Shown: positions 16,361 to 26,241, numbered from the stretch's first letter. The stretch: DNA of 52,890 nt from Candidatus Flexifilum affinis (GCA_016713325.1 JADJPJ010000029.1:1-52890); one strand, 5' to 3'. Made by a program: numbers and translations. Notes: generated by a model from the sequence alone, not told the origin.

Positions 16361-17702
16361 TTAGCCCGCATCCAGTCCTGCCTGCCAGCGCACCGTCAGT
16401 TCATCCATCATCTGTTCGATGGTCTTCGCCGGCAATGACCGCCCCGATAGTCGTGGCCAGGAAGTTTCCGCCGGAGTAGATTTCGAAGTCGTCGGCTGCG
16501 AGCACTGGCACCGGCAGGATATCGGCAAAGGACATGCCTTCGACAAACGCGCCGCGGACCTCCCAGGCTGCCGGCGGAGTTGTAGTCTTCGCGGGCGAGG
16601 ATTGAGTTGCGCACCGCGGCGCCGCGCCCGACCGTCGTCCACAGGAAGCTATTGTCGGACAGCCACTTGATGGCTTCCATCGTCGCCGCATAGCGCCCTG
16701 GGTCGGTCTGCGTGTACAGCTCCAGCCCTCCCAGCTCGAAGTAGGTGTGCTGCGACCCGCCGATGGCCGGCATGGGTACCGTGTTGAAGGGCAGATTGAT
16801 GTCCACATAGCCGGGAACCGTCCAGGGGCCGGTCCAGAACATCGATCCCTCACCGGCGCCAAATGCGCGATAGCGGTCGGTGACGTCACGGGTGGAGACC
16901 TTGTGCGTGTCGAACAGGTCGAGCACCCACTGCGTGGCCGCGGCGCCCGCTTCGGGATCACGGCGGCGGTCTTCAGATCGTCGCTCGCGCGGCGGAAGCC
17001 CATCTGGTGGGAGACAATGCCCCAGGTGACGGTCGGCTGCACGCCCGAGCCGGTCATCATGATTCCCGACCGGGTGACGGTGTCGCCGTCGCGCACGGTC
17101 ATGGCCTGCGCCCACTCCAGCAGCGCTTCGGCGCTGTTGGGCGGAGTGGCGATGTCCAGGCCGGCGGCCGCAACGTGATCCGTGTTGACTTCCATCTGGA
17201 GGCTCATCGCGTCCATCGGGATCATGTAGGTCTGGTTGTCGAATTTCGGATAGCGCGAGGCGCGCAGTGAGGATTCGGTGAAGTCGGCGATATCCAGGCC
17301 GGCGCTGGCGATCAGGTCATCGAGGGGGACCAGCACGCCATCGTTGATCCACTGCGAGCGCAGACCGCCCGGTCCCCAGCCGAAATCGGGGGCGTTGCCG
17401 GCGGCGACACCGGCCAGCACTTTGGTGTTGTATTCGTCGGCGTTCTCGACGGACATGACGATCTTGATGTCGGTATTGGCTTCGTTGAAGGCGTCGACCA
17501 TCTGCTGCCAGACCTCGCCATCGGAAGCGACCAGCCAGCTCCAGTGGACCAGCTCGATTGGACCCTGACGAATCATCGCGATCGGATGATAGCGGGTGCT
17601 GCGGGCGGCGTTTGCGACCCCAGAGGCGCCCAGCGCCGTGCCAGCGGCCGCGATCCCGGCCGTCTTTAGAAACTGCCTGCGAGACATGCTCTTGTTTGCC
17701 AC
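16361..17702 (-). CDS. Extracellular sugar-binding protein of ABC transporter (Tat-type signal), frameshifted
   Basis: The chosen start is GTG 17702, nine bases after AGGAGA. The protein opens VANKSMSRRQFLKTAGIAAA, a twin-arginine signal (SRRQFLK) with a hydrophobic stretch, so it is exported folded. The mature part resembles family 1 carbohydrate-binding proteins: IELVHWSWLVASDGEVWQQM, VDAFNEANTDIKIVM, VLAGVAAGNAPDFGWG. Frame changes near 16940 and 16575 lead through WVLDLFDTHKVSTRDVTDRY and EGSMFWTGPWTVPGYVDI, then GAFVEGMSFADILPVPVLA, to the C-terminal MMDELTVRWQAGLDAG (stop at 16361). About 445 residues if repaired, normal for the family. It heads the transporter genes, with a 298-base gap upstream, so its own promoter is likely in addition to read-through from the aldehyde dehydrogenase gene. 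Confidence 0.85.
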
Positions 17703-18000
17703 GACGTTCTCTCCTGTTGAAAAATCTAGGTTGAATAAAACGGCACATCTGCTTACGCGCCCTGACCGGATGGGAGTGCGATTGCCAGTCACACCCGGCG
17801 CGCCGAAGCACCTCCGCAGCTGACCAGGCACAGGCCAGCCGGATTAGCAGCTCAAGATTGTCGGCAGTCCTTTCCCGGCAGAGGTGATGCCGAAGCAGCT
17901 CCATAGAGCGTCGAACGACAGCCTTTCGCCCATCCGTGCCGGGCGGGGCGAGGGCGTGCTGGAGGTTTGAGCTTTGGATGCCTGAGACATACGCGCCTCG
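17703..18000. other. Gap upstream of the sugar-binding protein gene
   Basis: This 298-base stretch lies between two minus-strand genes. It holds the AGGAGA ribosome site at its left edge and an AT-rich patch at about 17720-17745 that could carry a minus-strand -10 element, but no -35/-10 pair stands out and no hairpin is evident. No gene is seen. Confidence 0.4.
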
Positions 18001-19489
18001 CTAATTCAGATCGATCCAGATCGTCTTGAGCTCGGTGTACTGATCGTAAGCGAAGGCCGATTTATCACGTCCGCCGAAGCCCGACTGCTTGTAGCCTCCG
18101 AACGGAGTGGTGATGTCGCCCTCACCATAGGAGTTGACCGTGACGGTGCCGGCGCGAATAGCGCGCGCCGCCCGGATGGCATTCCTGACGTTGCCGGAGA
18201 AGACCGATGCGGCCAGCCCGTAAGCTGTATTGTTGGCGACCTGGATGGCCTCTTCGTTGTTCCTGACGGCGATGACCGAGGTGACCGGTCCGAAGATCTC
18301 GTCACGGTTGATGATCGAACCGGACGGGGCAGAGTCGAAAATCGTTGGCTCGACATAGCGGCCGTCTACGGTCTTGCCGCCCATAAGGATGGCCGCGCCA
18401 TCGTCGCGACCACGATCGAGGTATGAGCACACCTTGGCGAAGTGTTCGGGGTCGATCAGCGCGCCCAACCTATTGACCGGGTCGAGCGGGTCGCCGGTGC
18501 GCCATTCGCTGGCGCGGGCCACGATACGCTCCACCAGGGCATCCTTGACGGACTCGTGGACAATCAGGCGCGAGGCGGCGGAGCAGTTCTCACCCATGTT
18601 CCAAAAGGCGCCATTGACCACATGCTCGGCGATGGAATCAAGGTTCACGGCGTCGTCCAGCACGACGAACGGGTTCTTGCCGCCGCATTCCAGCACGATC
18701 TTCTTCAGGTTGGACTCGGCAGAGTAGCGCAGGAAGCGCCGCCCGGTGTCGGTCGAGCCGGTGAAGCTGACCATGTCGATATCCATGTGGCGGCCAATCG
18801 CTTCGCCGGCTTCTGGGCCCAGGCCGGCAGGACGTTGAACACGCCGGCGGGAAGCCTGGCCTCCACCGCCAGTTCAGCGATCTTGAGCGCGGTCAGAGAC
18901 GTCTGTTCGGCCGGCTTGACGATCATCGAGTTGCCCGCCGCCAGGGCCGGACCGATCTTCCAGGCCATCATCAGCATGGGGAAGTTCCACGGCAGCACGG
19001 CGCCGACCACGCCGATTGGCTCGCGCACGATGACCGACAGCACGCCCTCGCCCGACGGTGTAGCCTGGTCATAGAGCTTGTCGGCCAACTCGGCATACCA
19101 GCTCATGGTCAGGATGGTGTCGGGAATGTCGATGTTCTCGCAGTCGCGGATTGGCTTGCCGCTGTCCAGCGATTCCATGACGGCCAGCTCGTGCCGGTCG
19201 CGTTCGATCAGCGAGCACAGGCGGAGCAGGATCTCCTGCGTTCTCGTGGGTGTTTGGAGCGCCAGCGGCTGTCCTCATAGGCGGCTCGGGCCTTGCTCAC
19301 CGCGTAATCGACGTCCGGCACATCGCACGCCGCAACTTCGGCCAGGATGCCACCCGTCGCCGGGTTGATGGTGGGCATCGTCTTGCCGGACGCCGCCGGC
19401 CGGTATTCGCCATCGACAAAACTCTGCGTGGGAAAGGCCAGCCTGTCCGCGATCGCGCCGTATGCTTCACGAGTGAGTAGTTCCGCCAT
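18001..19489 (-). CDS. NAD(P)-dependent aldehyde dehydrogenase (PuuC-like), frameshifted
   Basis: Start ATG 19489 (MAELLTREAYGAIADRLAFP) has GGAGG eight bases upstream. Frame changes near 19240 and 18800 break the gene into three pieces: FVDGEYRPAASGKTMPTINP; VVGAVLPWNFPMLMMAWKIG, PALAAGNSMIVKPAEQTSLT and FNVLPA; then FTGSTDTGRRFL, LECGGKNPFVVLDDA, the catalytic Cys in NMGENCSAASRL, and EIFGPVTSVI. The final residues, YTELKTIWIDLN, match the usual family C-terminus. Length about 495 residues if repaired. The enzyme oxidises an aldehyde to the acid; the true aldehyde cannot be read from sequence. It lies between the DHDPS-family gene (130 bases away) and the transporter, so it probably acts on an aldehyde formed in the same pathway, in addition to the KGSADH further downstream. 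Confidence 0.85.
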
Positions 19490-19618
19490 CCGTTCGTCCT
19501 CCACAATCCTGCAGAAGGTCAATCCAATCGGGGGAGCTCGCTATGTCCTGGACTCTGTAATGTCTGCCGCTCCTCCATGGCCCGCCGACCGATACGGTTT
19601 CGTTATTGGCGTTCGAAC

Positions 19619-20574
19619 CTATGACTCTTCGGTAATCAGTCCCGGCACGCCGCTCTTGCGCATCATGTCGACGGTCGCCTGGCGATAGCGTTGGCGAATG
19701 TCGCGCGTGGGTGGGCGGCACCGGCTGGAGGGAGCCCGACCAGTTCCATGCACAGCTTGTCCAGGTAGCGTCGCCGCTGGTGTACTCGGACTCGATCTGG
19801 GTCCACAGGTGATAGAAAGGCATGACCGCGGAGACCAGGTTGCGCTGCACGTCGGCGTAACGGCCAGCCCGCAGATCGTCGAGCATCTGAAGGGCGAACT
19901 CCGGCCAGTAGTTGCAGACGTGCATCTCGATGGCGCGCGCACCCATCATGAAGCTCTGGGGAAGAGCAGGTTGTTGTCGATGATGCAGAAGCGGTCGGAG
20001 AAGCGCGAGCAGACCGTCTCGAACTCCATCGCGTCCGTGCGCGGGGTCGCCCATTTCAGACCGACCACGCTCGGCACTTCGGCCAGCCGCTCGACCATCC
20101 TGGTAGAAACGTTGGCGCTGGTCCAGAAGGTGTTGTAGATGATGATTCCCACGTCTGGCGCGGCCTGGGCCGCCGTCATGATGTGCTCGAAGAAGTCTTC
20201 TTCAGTGTGATTGAAGTAGAATGGCGGCGAAATCTGGACGAAGTCGGCGCCCAGCTCCTGCGCCTTCTGAATCAGGCGGACCAGTTCGCGCGTGCTGGTG
20301 GTCTGGGCGCCCATCGCCACAGGAATTCGTCCGGCGGACTCCTCGATGACGCCCTGAGAGAGCGGCGGCGCGTTCGTCGAAGGTCATGGTGGAAAAGTCG
20401 TTGGCGGCGCTGCCGGCCAACAGCACGGTGTTGTCGGCGTTCAACCCATGCTCGATCAGAAATCGGACGACTGCGGGTGGCCTCCAGATCGAGCTCCAGG
20501 TCGGGATCTTGAAACATGGTCGGGATGGTGACGTAACAGCCCTCAAGTCGTTTCTTCAGAAGGTCGAAGTCCAT
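19619..20574 (-). CDS. Dihydrodipicolinate synthase/N-acetylneuraminate lyase family protein, frameshifted
   Basis: The reading begins at ATG 20574 (MDFDLLKKRLEGCYVTIPTM), shifts near 20480 to VVRFLIEHGLNADNTVLLAG, near 20370 to IPVAMGAQTTSTRELVRLIQ, and near 19965 and 19770 towards the C-terminus MMRKSGVPGLITEES (stop at 19619). Class I aldolase landmarks are present: GIIIYNTFWTSA (catalytic Tyr) and VVGLKWATPRTDAMEF (Schiff-base Lys). About 315 residues if repaired, as usual. The family includes NeuAc lyase, 2-keto-3-deoxy-sugar-acid aldolases and dehydratases such as those making 2-oxoglutarate semialdehyde. With an enolase-type dehydratase and a KGSADH in the same cluster, the dehydratase role is favoured; with sialidase-like neighbours, NeuAc lyase remains possible. 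It is the first enzyme gene after the GntR regulator. Confidence 0.8.
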
Positions 20575-20642
20575 CAACGTCTCTTTCTGATGTCTGCAAT
20601 GGGGTGTCCGTCAATGACCCTGGCGCGCGATGAACGCTCCGG

Positions 20643-21314
20643 CTAGCCGCCGGGGTCGATGTCCGACACCTTCCTCAAAATGTGATAGCGAATGGCAGCC
20701 GCGCAGGTATCCGGATCGCGCCCGCGGAAGGCGTCCAGCAGTTCCTGGTGGCGGAGCACCCAATTCATGTAGGCCTGCTTATCGACCGGATAGAGGTCGA
20801 ATTCGAACGACCAGATCAGGTTGGCGGCGCCGGTCATGTGCCAGGTGCGCGACAGGGTGCGGTTGCGCGCCGAATCGACCAGCAGCTCGTGCCAGCGGGT
20901 GTCGAACTCGATACCCGCCACCGGGTCATTCTGGGCGACAGCGTAATGGCCGTCGGCGAGCAACGCCTGATACTCAGCGCACAGATCGTCCCATTCGTCG
21001 ATGGTCAGCCGTTCGAGAGCCTGCCGCACAGCGAGTTCTTCCAGGGCGGCGCGCACGTACAGACCATCCATCGATTCCTGCTTGTTGAGGCGTGCGACAT
21101 AGGTGCCGTTCTGCGGACGAATCTCCAGCAGGCCCTGCTGCTCCAATACGCGGATAGCCTCGCGTATCGGGGTGCGGCTCACGCCAAGCTGGGCGGCCAG
21201 GTCCTGCTCGGGGATCTTCTCGCCCGCCTTGAACTTTCCCTCAATAATGGCATTGCGGATGGAGTCCAGAATTCGGTCGCGCAATGACACTTTTTCAAGC
21301 TTATTTAGAGCCAT
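20643..21314 (-). CDS. GntR-family regulator with FCD domain
   Basis: The product has 223 residues and is intact. Residues about 10-75 form the winged helix-turn-helix (LRDRILDSIRNAIIEGKFKA, then LAAQLGVSRTPIREAIRVLE and GLLEIRPQNGTYVA). The C-terminal FCD ligand-binding domain has YVRAALEELAVRQALERL, the metal-site residues in FDTRWHELLVDSARN, and LLDAFRGRDPDTCAAAIRYH with HILRKV. FCD regulators bind a sugar acid or other carboxylate, usually with a metal ion, and release operators of the TTGTATACAA type; one is present in the divergent gap. It is the first gene of the minus-strand cluster and 66 bases before the DHDPS-family gene, so it most likely controls both divergent arms and itself. 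Confidence 0.9.
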   Translation of the reverse strand: MALNKLEKVSLRDRILDSIRNAIIEGKFKAGEKIPEQDLAAQLGVSRTPIREAIRVLEQQGLLEIRPQNGTYVARLNKQESMDGLYVRAALEELAVRQALERLTIDEWDDLCAEYQALLADGHYAVAQNDPVAGIEFDTRWHELLVDSARNRTLSRTWHMTGAANLIWSFEFDLYPVDKQAYMNWVLRHQELLDAFRGRDPDTCAAAIRYHILRKVSDIDPGG

Positions 21315-21359
21315 CAGTCGTACTCCGGTGTGCGCCTCACGATTTGCTTACTTTATTGT

Positions 21360-21375
21360 ACGGTTTGGAAACCGT
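21360..21375 (-). promoter_or_regulatory. Inverted repeat near the gntR promoter
   Basis: ACGGTTTGGAAACCGT has 7-bp perfect arms around a 2-base centre. A -10-like TACAAT (complement of 21355-21360) touches it on the minus strand, 40 bases from the GntR start codon. It could be a second operator, or a start-site element for the GntR gene; the -35 region is poor. Confidence 0.4.
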
Positions 21376-21429
21376 CGAGGCTCCGGGGCGCTTCCCACTT
21401 CGCATGTCAGGTCGATGGCCGAGATTTGC

Positions 21430-21458
21430 TTGCGCTGGACCGTCTCATGCGTTATGAT
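21430..21458 (+). promoter_or_regulatory. Sigma-70-like promoter for the hydroxyacid dehydrogenase operon
   Basis: TTGCGC (21430-21435) and TATGAT (21453-21458) are separated by 17 bases. Transcription would start near 21465, inside the TTGTATACAA palindrome. The gene start is at 21642. Confidence 0.5.
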
Positions 21459-21464
21459 GCGCGC

Positions 21465-21474
21465 TTGTATACAA
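21465..21474. promoter_or_regulatory. TTGTATACAA palindrome, candidate FCD-GntR operator
   Basis: This perfect 10-bp palindrome fits the TnGTnnnACnA-type core bound by FCD-group GntR regulators. It overlaps the predicted start of transcription, so binding would block initiation. A related half site, ACATACAA, follows directly (21474-21481). Confidence 0.6.
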
Positions 21475-21641
21475 CATACAACGTATTGTTTCGATTGTCA
21501 AAGAGTTCGTAATCCCAATTCCATTACCCCGTTTTTGCGACTACGGTTGCCAGAGGGGGCGAAGGGCCGATATGCTGGGGATGGCATGAGCACCGCCCAT
21601 CCGGTTCCTGCACTGGCCTGTCACTGGAAGAGAGCTGACCT

Positions 21642-22605
21642 ATGACCTCCTATATCCTGATCGCCGTCGATGCCCTGAGCAGCGCTCATGTCGAGGCGAT
21701 TGCCACCACCGTCGCTGACTGGGTAACCTGCGAGCGCATCCTGGAGGGCGCCCGGAACCGGAACAGCGCGCCCGCCTCGCCTCGACGGAAGTCATGATCG
21801 GCTGGCCGGAGCCGGAGTGGCTGCTGGACAGCCCGATCCGCCTGCTGCTGTGTCCCAGTGCAGGATATGAGGCTTATGTCGGGAAAGGGCTGGAGTCCAA
21901 ACCCGATTTCATCTTCTGTAACGCAGCCGGCGTGTATTCCGAAGGGGTGGCTGAACACACCCTGGCGATGATGTTCGCCCTGGCCCGCCGCCTGCCACAG
22001 TACGTACGGGCCACGGCGACACGCACCTGGCAGCGCAACCAGGTGCATTATCAACTCGCCGGGGCGACGGTGTGCATCGTCGGGTTAGGCGGCATTGACT
22101 GGCACTGGCGCGGCGCTGCCACGCCCTCGGCATGACGGTAACTGGCGTACGGCGCGATGCCCGATCCCCTGCTGACTATATCCACGCCATCTACACCCCC
22201 GACCGGCTGGCCGAAGCGGTCGCCGGCGCCGATCACGTCGTGGTCACGCTGCCCGGCGGCACGGCGACCGCCTCGATGTTCGACGCGCGCATCTTCGACG
22301 CCATGAAGCCTGGGGCGTATTTCTACAACGTCGGACGTGGAAGCGTAGTGGACGAAGACGAGCTGATCCGGCGGCTGGAGAACGGACGTCTGGGTGGGGC
22401 GGCGTTGGATGTCTTCCGCCGCGAACCGCTGCCCGACGACAGCCCACTCTGGACGCTGGAGAATGTCCTGGTGACGCCGCATATGGCTGGCACCACCGGC
22501 GACTTCGGCTCTCGGCTGGTCGATCTGATAAACGAGAATCTGCGGCGCTACCACACAGGCGAGCCGCTGCTGAACGTGATCAATCTCCGAGAGGAATCGA
22601 CATGA
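21642..22605 (+). CDS. D-isomer 2-hydroxyacid dehydrogenase, frameshifted
   Basis: The start is ATG 21642 (MTSYILIAVDALSSAHVEAI), with GGAAGAGAG upstream. Frame changes near 21755 and 22095 separate three pieces: the catalytic-domain start; VMIGWPEPEWLLD with GVAEHTLAMMFALARRLPQY and GATVCIVGLGGI (dinucleotide-binding loop); and MTVTGVRRDARSP, HVVVTLPGGTATASMF, FYNVGRGSVVDEDELI, GAALDVFRREPLP and VLVTPHMAGTTGDF (catalytic His). About 315 residues if repaired. The family reduces 2-oxo acids or oxidises D-2-hydroxy acids with NAD(P); this branch often acts on glyoxylate, hydroxypyruvate or sugar-derived 2-oxo acids. The stop overlaps the next gene's ATG (ATGA), so it is co-translated with the enolase-superfamily gene under the promoter in the divergent gap. 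Confidence 0.82.
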
Positions 22606-23728
22606 AAATCACGGGCATGACGACGCGCGTGTTGGCCATCGATGCGGCCCCCTGGTTCGGCGGCAATCCCATTCCGCCTGATATTCCGCCAGTCTGGCCC
22701 TATGCCTTCACCGTTATTTCGACCGACGAGGGGATTGACGGCTGGACGATGGGCTATGGCGCCAACGGGGAGGGAGCGGCACGGCCTACCAGCTTCACGA
22801 TGTCTTCCTACCCTGATCCTGGGGAAAGATCCGCTGCGTACCGAGAGCCTGTGGCAGGAGATGATGGCCCTCAACCGCCACCTGTACCCGATCTCCGATG
22901 GGCTGGTTGGCATCCTGGACGTCGCCTTCTGGGATATCCGGGGGAAAGCCGCGGGGCTGCCGATCGGTGCGATGCTCGGCCTGTACCGCGACCGAGTGCC
23001 CAGCTATCGGACCGGGTCGCATTACAACGACACGCCGGAACGGGTCTACGACGAAGCCCTGCGCATGAAGACGGAGGGCTACCGCGGCTACAAGATGACT
23101 CTGTGGGAAGGTCCGCAGAAGGATATTCCCCGTCTGCGGGCGGCGCGCGAAGCCGTCGGCGCGGATTTTCCGCTGATGCTCGACTGCGTCAGCGGGCTGC
23201 GCTTCACCCAGGCGCTGGAGATCGGCCGGGCGTTAGGCGACCTGGGCTTCTACTGGTTCGAGGAGCCGATCCCCGACCGGAACATCGCCATGCTGCGTCG
23301 GCTGACCGAGGAGCTGGATGTGCCGATCCTGGCGACGGAAACCAGCACACTGCGCGAACTGCCGGAATATCTCGCCCAGCACGCCGTCGATCTGGCGCGC
23401 GGCGATGTCTTCATCAAGGCGGTGTGACAGGGCTGCGCAAGGCGGCGGCAATGTGCGAACTACTGGGCTACAACCTGGAAGTGCACACCTGCACTCGCCG
23501 CTGCTGGATATCGCCAACCTGCACGTCGCCTGCGCCATCCGTAACAGCGAGTTCGTGGAGTCGCACCACGCGATGTTCCGCTTCGGGCTGAAGAACGCCC
23601 CGCTGGATATCGACGCCGAGGGGTATCAGCGCCTGCCGGCCGGTCCGGGCCTGGGTGTGGAACTCGATTGGGATTGGATCGAGGATCACACCATCGAGGT
23701 GATCGCCGGCAGTCCTGCGAGTCGCTAG
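22602..23728 (+). CDS. Enolase-superfamily (mandelate racemase/muconate lactonizing) sugar-acid dehydratase-like protein, frameshifted
   Basis: ATG 22602 overlaps the preceding stop. The N-terminal capping domain begins MKITGMTTRVLAIDAAPWFG; a frame change near 22790 leads into GLVGILDVAFWDIRGKAAGL, normal for the superfamily. The barrel shows the Lys region GYRGYKMTLWEG, then metal ligands in LMLDCVSGL (Asp), FYWFEEPIPD (Glu) and PILATETSTL (Glu). Changes near 23425 and 23490 give CELLGYNLEVHT (candidate catalytic His) and SPLLDIANLHVACAIRNSEF, ending ELDWDWIEDHTIEVIAG. About 375 residues if repaired. Mandelate-racemase-subgroup enzymes abstract the proton alpha to a carboxylate; most in such clusters dehydrate sugar acids to 2-keto-3-deoxy acids, the substrate expected by the DHDPS-family protein nearby. 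The stop overlaps that of the convergent phnM by 4 bases. Confidence 0.82.
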
Positions 23729-24927
23729 ATCGCGCCCAATTGAGTCAGCACCGACAGGTTGGTCATGTGGCTGTCCCAATAGATCGGCACGCCCTGGCGA
23801 ATGGTGCCGCGCACGCGCGGGTACTCGTCGTCGGCGTGGACCAGGACCAGATCGGCACTGCACCCCACGTCAATTCGTCCCAGGTGTCCCATGCCCATCA
23901 CGTCGGCGGCATTGGTGCTGCCCAGCCTGATGCTCTCATGAAGCGGCATAATCCCCTCGCGCGCCAGCTTGAACACGGTGTGCAGGATGGCCGCCGGGTA
24001 GTAGTCGGTCGCTAGAATATCGACCAGCCCGGCGTGGATGGCGTCCATGGCGCTCAGATTGCTGGAGGTGGACACGCCGCGGTAAGCGTTGGGCGCGCCC
24101 ATGATGACCTTCATGCCGTGGTCGCGGGCTGCACTGGCGGCGGCCCTGGTCACGGGAAATTCGCTTATGGTCACGCCCATCTCGGCCTGGCGCGCCACTT
24201 TTTCGGCGGTATCGTCGTCGTGCGAGGCAACCGGCACGCCATAGGCGACGGAGACCTTGAGCACATCTTCCACCACATCCCAATCGCGCGCTTTTGCGGC
24301 AGCGGCTTCGATGTTTTCACGCATGCGGGCGATAATTCTCCTTGTACTCGCCCAGACTGTCAAGATCGGCGCCCAGCCACTTCTGCATGAAGTTCAGGTA
24401 GCGATCCACGTCCTTATACTGTCCCTGACCAGGAGTGCGATCCATGATCGAGACGAGTTGGACGCGGCCGCGATCGAGGGAGATCTTTGAGGATCGGGGC
24501 GGTATCCGGAATTGGTCACCTCGAAGCGCGCGTGGACGAACATGTCGACCAGGGTGTCCGGGTTCATCCGGTTGACCGTCTCGATCATTTCGGTGGCGCT
24601 CTCCTGAGAGCGGAGATCGCTGCTGCGCCAGGCGAAGGAGATGGCGGCGAAGGCGGTGGTGATGCCGGCCCCCGCGTAGCGCTTGTCCAGTTCGAGCAGT
24701 CCCATCTCCGTCGGGAAGCGGGCCGATGGGCGTGGTTCGACGTCACGCTCCAGCATGTCGCCATGCAGATCGATCAGCCCTGGAATGACGGTTACGCCGT
24801 GAACACCGGGGACATCCTGAGTCGCGCTGCCGCCGGTAATCTCGGCGATCATGCCGTCTTCAATGCGAATCGAGCCATGTTCCAGGATGCGATCCGGCAG
24901 GACGATTTTCAAATCACTCAGCCACAT
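23725..24927 (-). CDS. phnM: Alpha-D-ribose 1-methylphosphonate 5-triphosphate diphosphatase PhnM, frameshifted
   Basis: Start ATG 24927 (MWLSDLKIVLPDRILEHGSI). The PhnM signature DLHGDMLERDVEPRPSA supplies the first metal His. It continues with RYAGAGITTAFAAISFAWRS and VHARFEVTN. Around 24320-24480 the frame changes twice; the third frame holds QLVSIMDRTPGQGQYKDVDR, where PhnM normally has MDHTPGQ, so a His appears as Arg. It resumes with VASHDDDTAEKVARQAEMGV, ISEFPVTRAAASAARDHGM and ILATDYYPAAILHTVF. About 395 residues if repaired. PhnM is an amidohydrolase-superfamily enzyme that removes pyrophosphate from the triphosphate made by PhnGHI(L), giving the substrate of PhnJ. It is the last gene of the minus-strand phosphonate operon and 118 bases after phnD, beyond a terminator-like hairpin. 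Confidence 0.9.
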
Positions 24928-24995
24928 GGCGATTTCCTCACAGTTCAGGCATGAAGCGCGGCAGCAGCCGCGCGCAAAATGGTAGTAGATGACAA

Positions 24996-25027
24996 AGGAC
25001 GGAGCAGGACTATGCCCGCTCCGTCCT
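24996..25027 (-). terminator. Hairpin between phnD and phnM
   Basis: AGGACGGAGC (24996-25005) and GCTCCGTCCT (25018-25027) are perfect 10-bp complements with a 12-base loop, followed on the minus strand by TTTGTCATC. It lies 18 bases past the phnD stop. This is a terminator or attenuator that would lower phnM expression relative to the binding protein. Confidence 0.7.
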
Positions 25028-25044
25028 CACCGCCAAGGCAAATC

Positions 25045-26075
25045 TTATTGTTCGGCGGTCACCGCAGCGATGTCACGAACGACATCGTAGAAATCGTAGA
25101 TGGTCTCCAGGCCGAGTTCCGCAGCCAGCTCAGGATCCTGGGCCGGGTCGACGTACCAGCGGCCGATCGACTGAAGGTCTTCCGGCTTGTCCTTGATGCT
25201 CAGCAGAGCATCAGCAATCGCCTGCTTGAAGCTCGCCGGCAGGTCTTCGCGCACGGCGAAGGGGGTATTGGGAATCGGGTCGGACTGGGCGATCACGACG
25301 AGATAACCCTCGGGGCAGTCGTCATAGATCTGATCGATCATTTCCTGCGTCAGGGTGACGCCGGTGCGGTCTTCTTCGAAGCCACAGACCTGGGCCTGAC
25401 CTTCGTTGCGCATGTTGATCAGGTTGCCCTCGAAGGTCGCCGCAACTTCGACATCACCGTTGACCAGGGCCAGGACGGCGCTGGGATGGCTGCCGGCGAA
25501 CACCGGATTCAGCCAGGTATCGACATCAGCCGGGTCTCCAGGCCTTCGATATCGTTGATCAGGCGGACCACCGGAGCGTTGCGACCGCTGGTCGAGGCCG
25601 GATCAACAAACGCGACATTCTTGCCTTCCAGCTCGGCCAGGCTGCGGATGCCGCTGCCCTTGGTAGTCACGAAGACGCTGTAGTAGAAGGGGCGCACATC
25701 CGGGTTGTAGGCCACAACGCCGCCTTCCAGCGTGTCTTCGCTGGCGCCGACCGCGATGGCTTCCGCTCGGGCCTCACGCTCTGCGATGACAAACGCGAAG
25801 GGACCGACTTCCATGGCGTCGACCTGGCCGGCCTGCATGGCGGCGACCACTGCGCTGTAGGTGGTGCCGACGTTGACGGTGACCGGAATGCCCAGTTCGC
25901 GCTCCAGGTAAGCGCGCAGCGGCTCGGCGGACAGCAGGGCGTTGGCGGCGTCGTCACCACTAAAACGACCGAACGAGAAGACGATGGGCCAGTCGGACTT
26001 ATCCACTTCAGTCTGCGCGAACGTGGGCGCCACGATCAGGAAAATCGCGACGAACAGAAAGAGGAACTTCTTCAT
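25045..26075 (-). CDS. phnD: Phosphonate-binding protein of ABC transporter PhnD, frameshifted
   Basis: Start ATG 26075 opens a Sec-type signal peptide, MKKFLFLFVAIFLIVAPTFA; AGGAG lies 12 bases upstream. PhnD-family features follow: IVFSFGRFSGDDAANALLSA, LRAYLERELGIPVTVNVGTT, YSAVVAAMQAGQVDAMEVGP and NVAFVDPASTSGRNAP (ligand-binding loop). A frame change near 25505-25530 leads to FAGSHPSAVLALVNGDVEVA and the C-terminal domain ending DIAAVTAEQ. About 343 residues if repaired, normal for the family. It captures phosphonates, phosphate esters or phosphite outside the membrane and passes them to PhnE. A 208-base leader with two hairpins separates it from phnE, suggesting extra control of the most abundant transporter subunit. 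Confidence 0.9.
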
Positions 26076-26120
26076 CGTGTAAGCTGTCTCCTTCATGGTC
26101 AGGACCTTTAAGAGAACCTT

Positions 26121-26143
26121 GTGCCCGGATCAATGCCGGGCAC
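26121..26143. repeat. Perfect 8-bp hairpin in the phnD leader
   Basis: GTGCCCGG (26121-26128) and CCGGGCAC (26136-26143) flank a 7-base loop, 46 bases before the phnD start on the minus strand. No U-tract follows. It may stabilise the phnD message. Confidence 0.5.
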
Positions 26144-26241
26144 CCGCAAATAAGGCTGTTTTGATCACACCAGTAAGTTCGCACAGGTCGTCTCGCGGAT
26201 GTGCACAGACTGCACCCTCTCGGCCAACACATTTGCTCACA

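Larger units (their letters stand above)
21315..21641. other. Divergent regulatory gap
   Basis: This 327-base gap between the GntR gene (minus) and the 2-hydroxyacid dehydrogenase gene (plus) holds a 16-base inverted repeat (21360-21375), a promoter-like pair (21430-21458) and a TTGTATACAA palindrome (21465-21474). Between 21480 and 21641 I see no gene; this is a likely 5' leader of about 170 bases. Confidence 0.6.
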
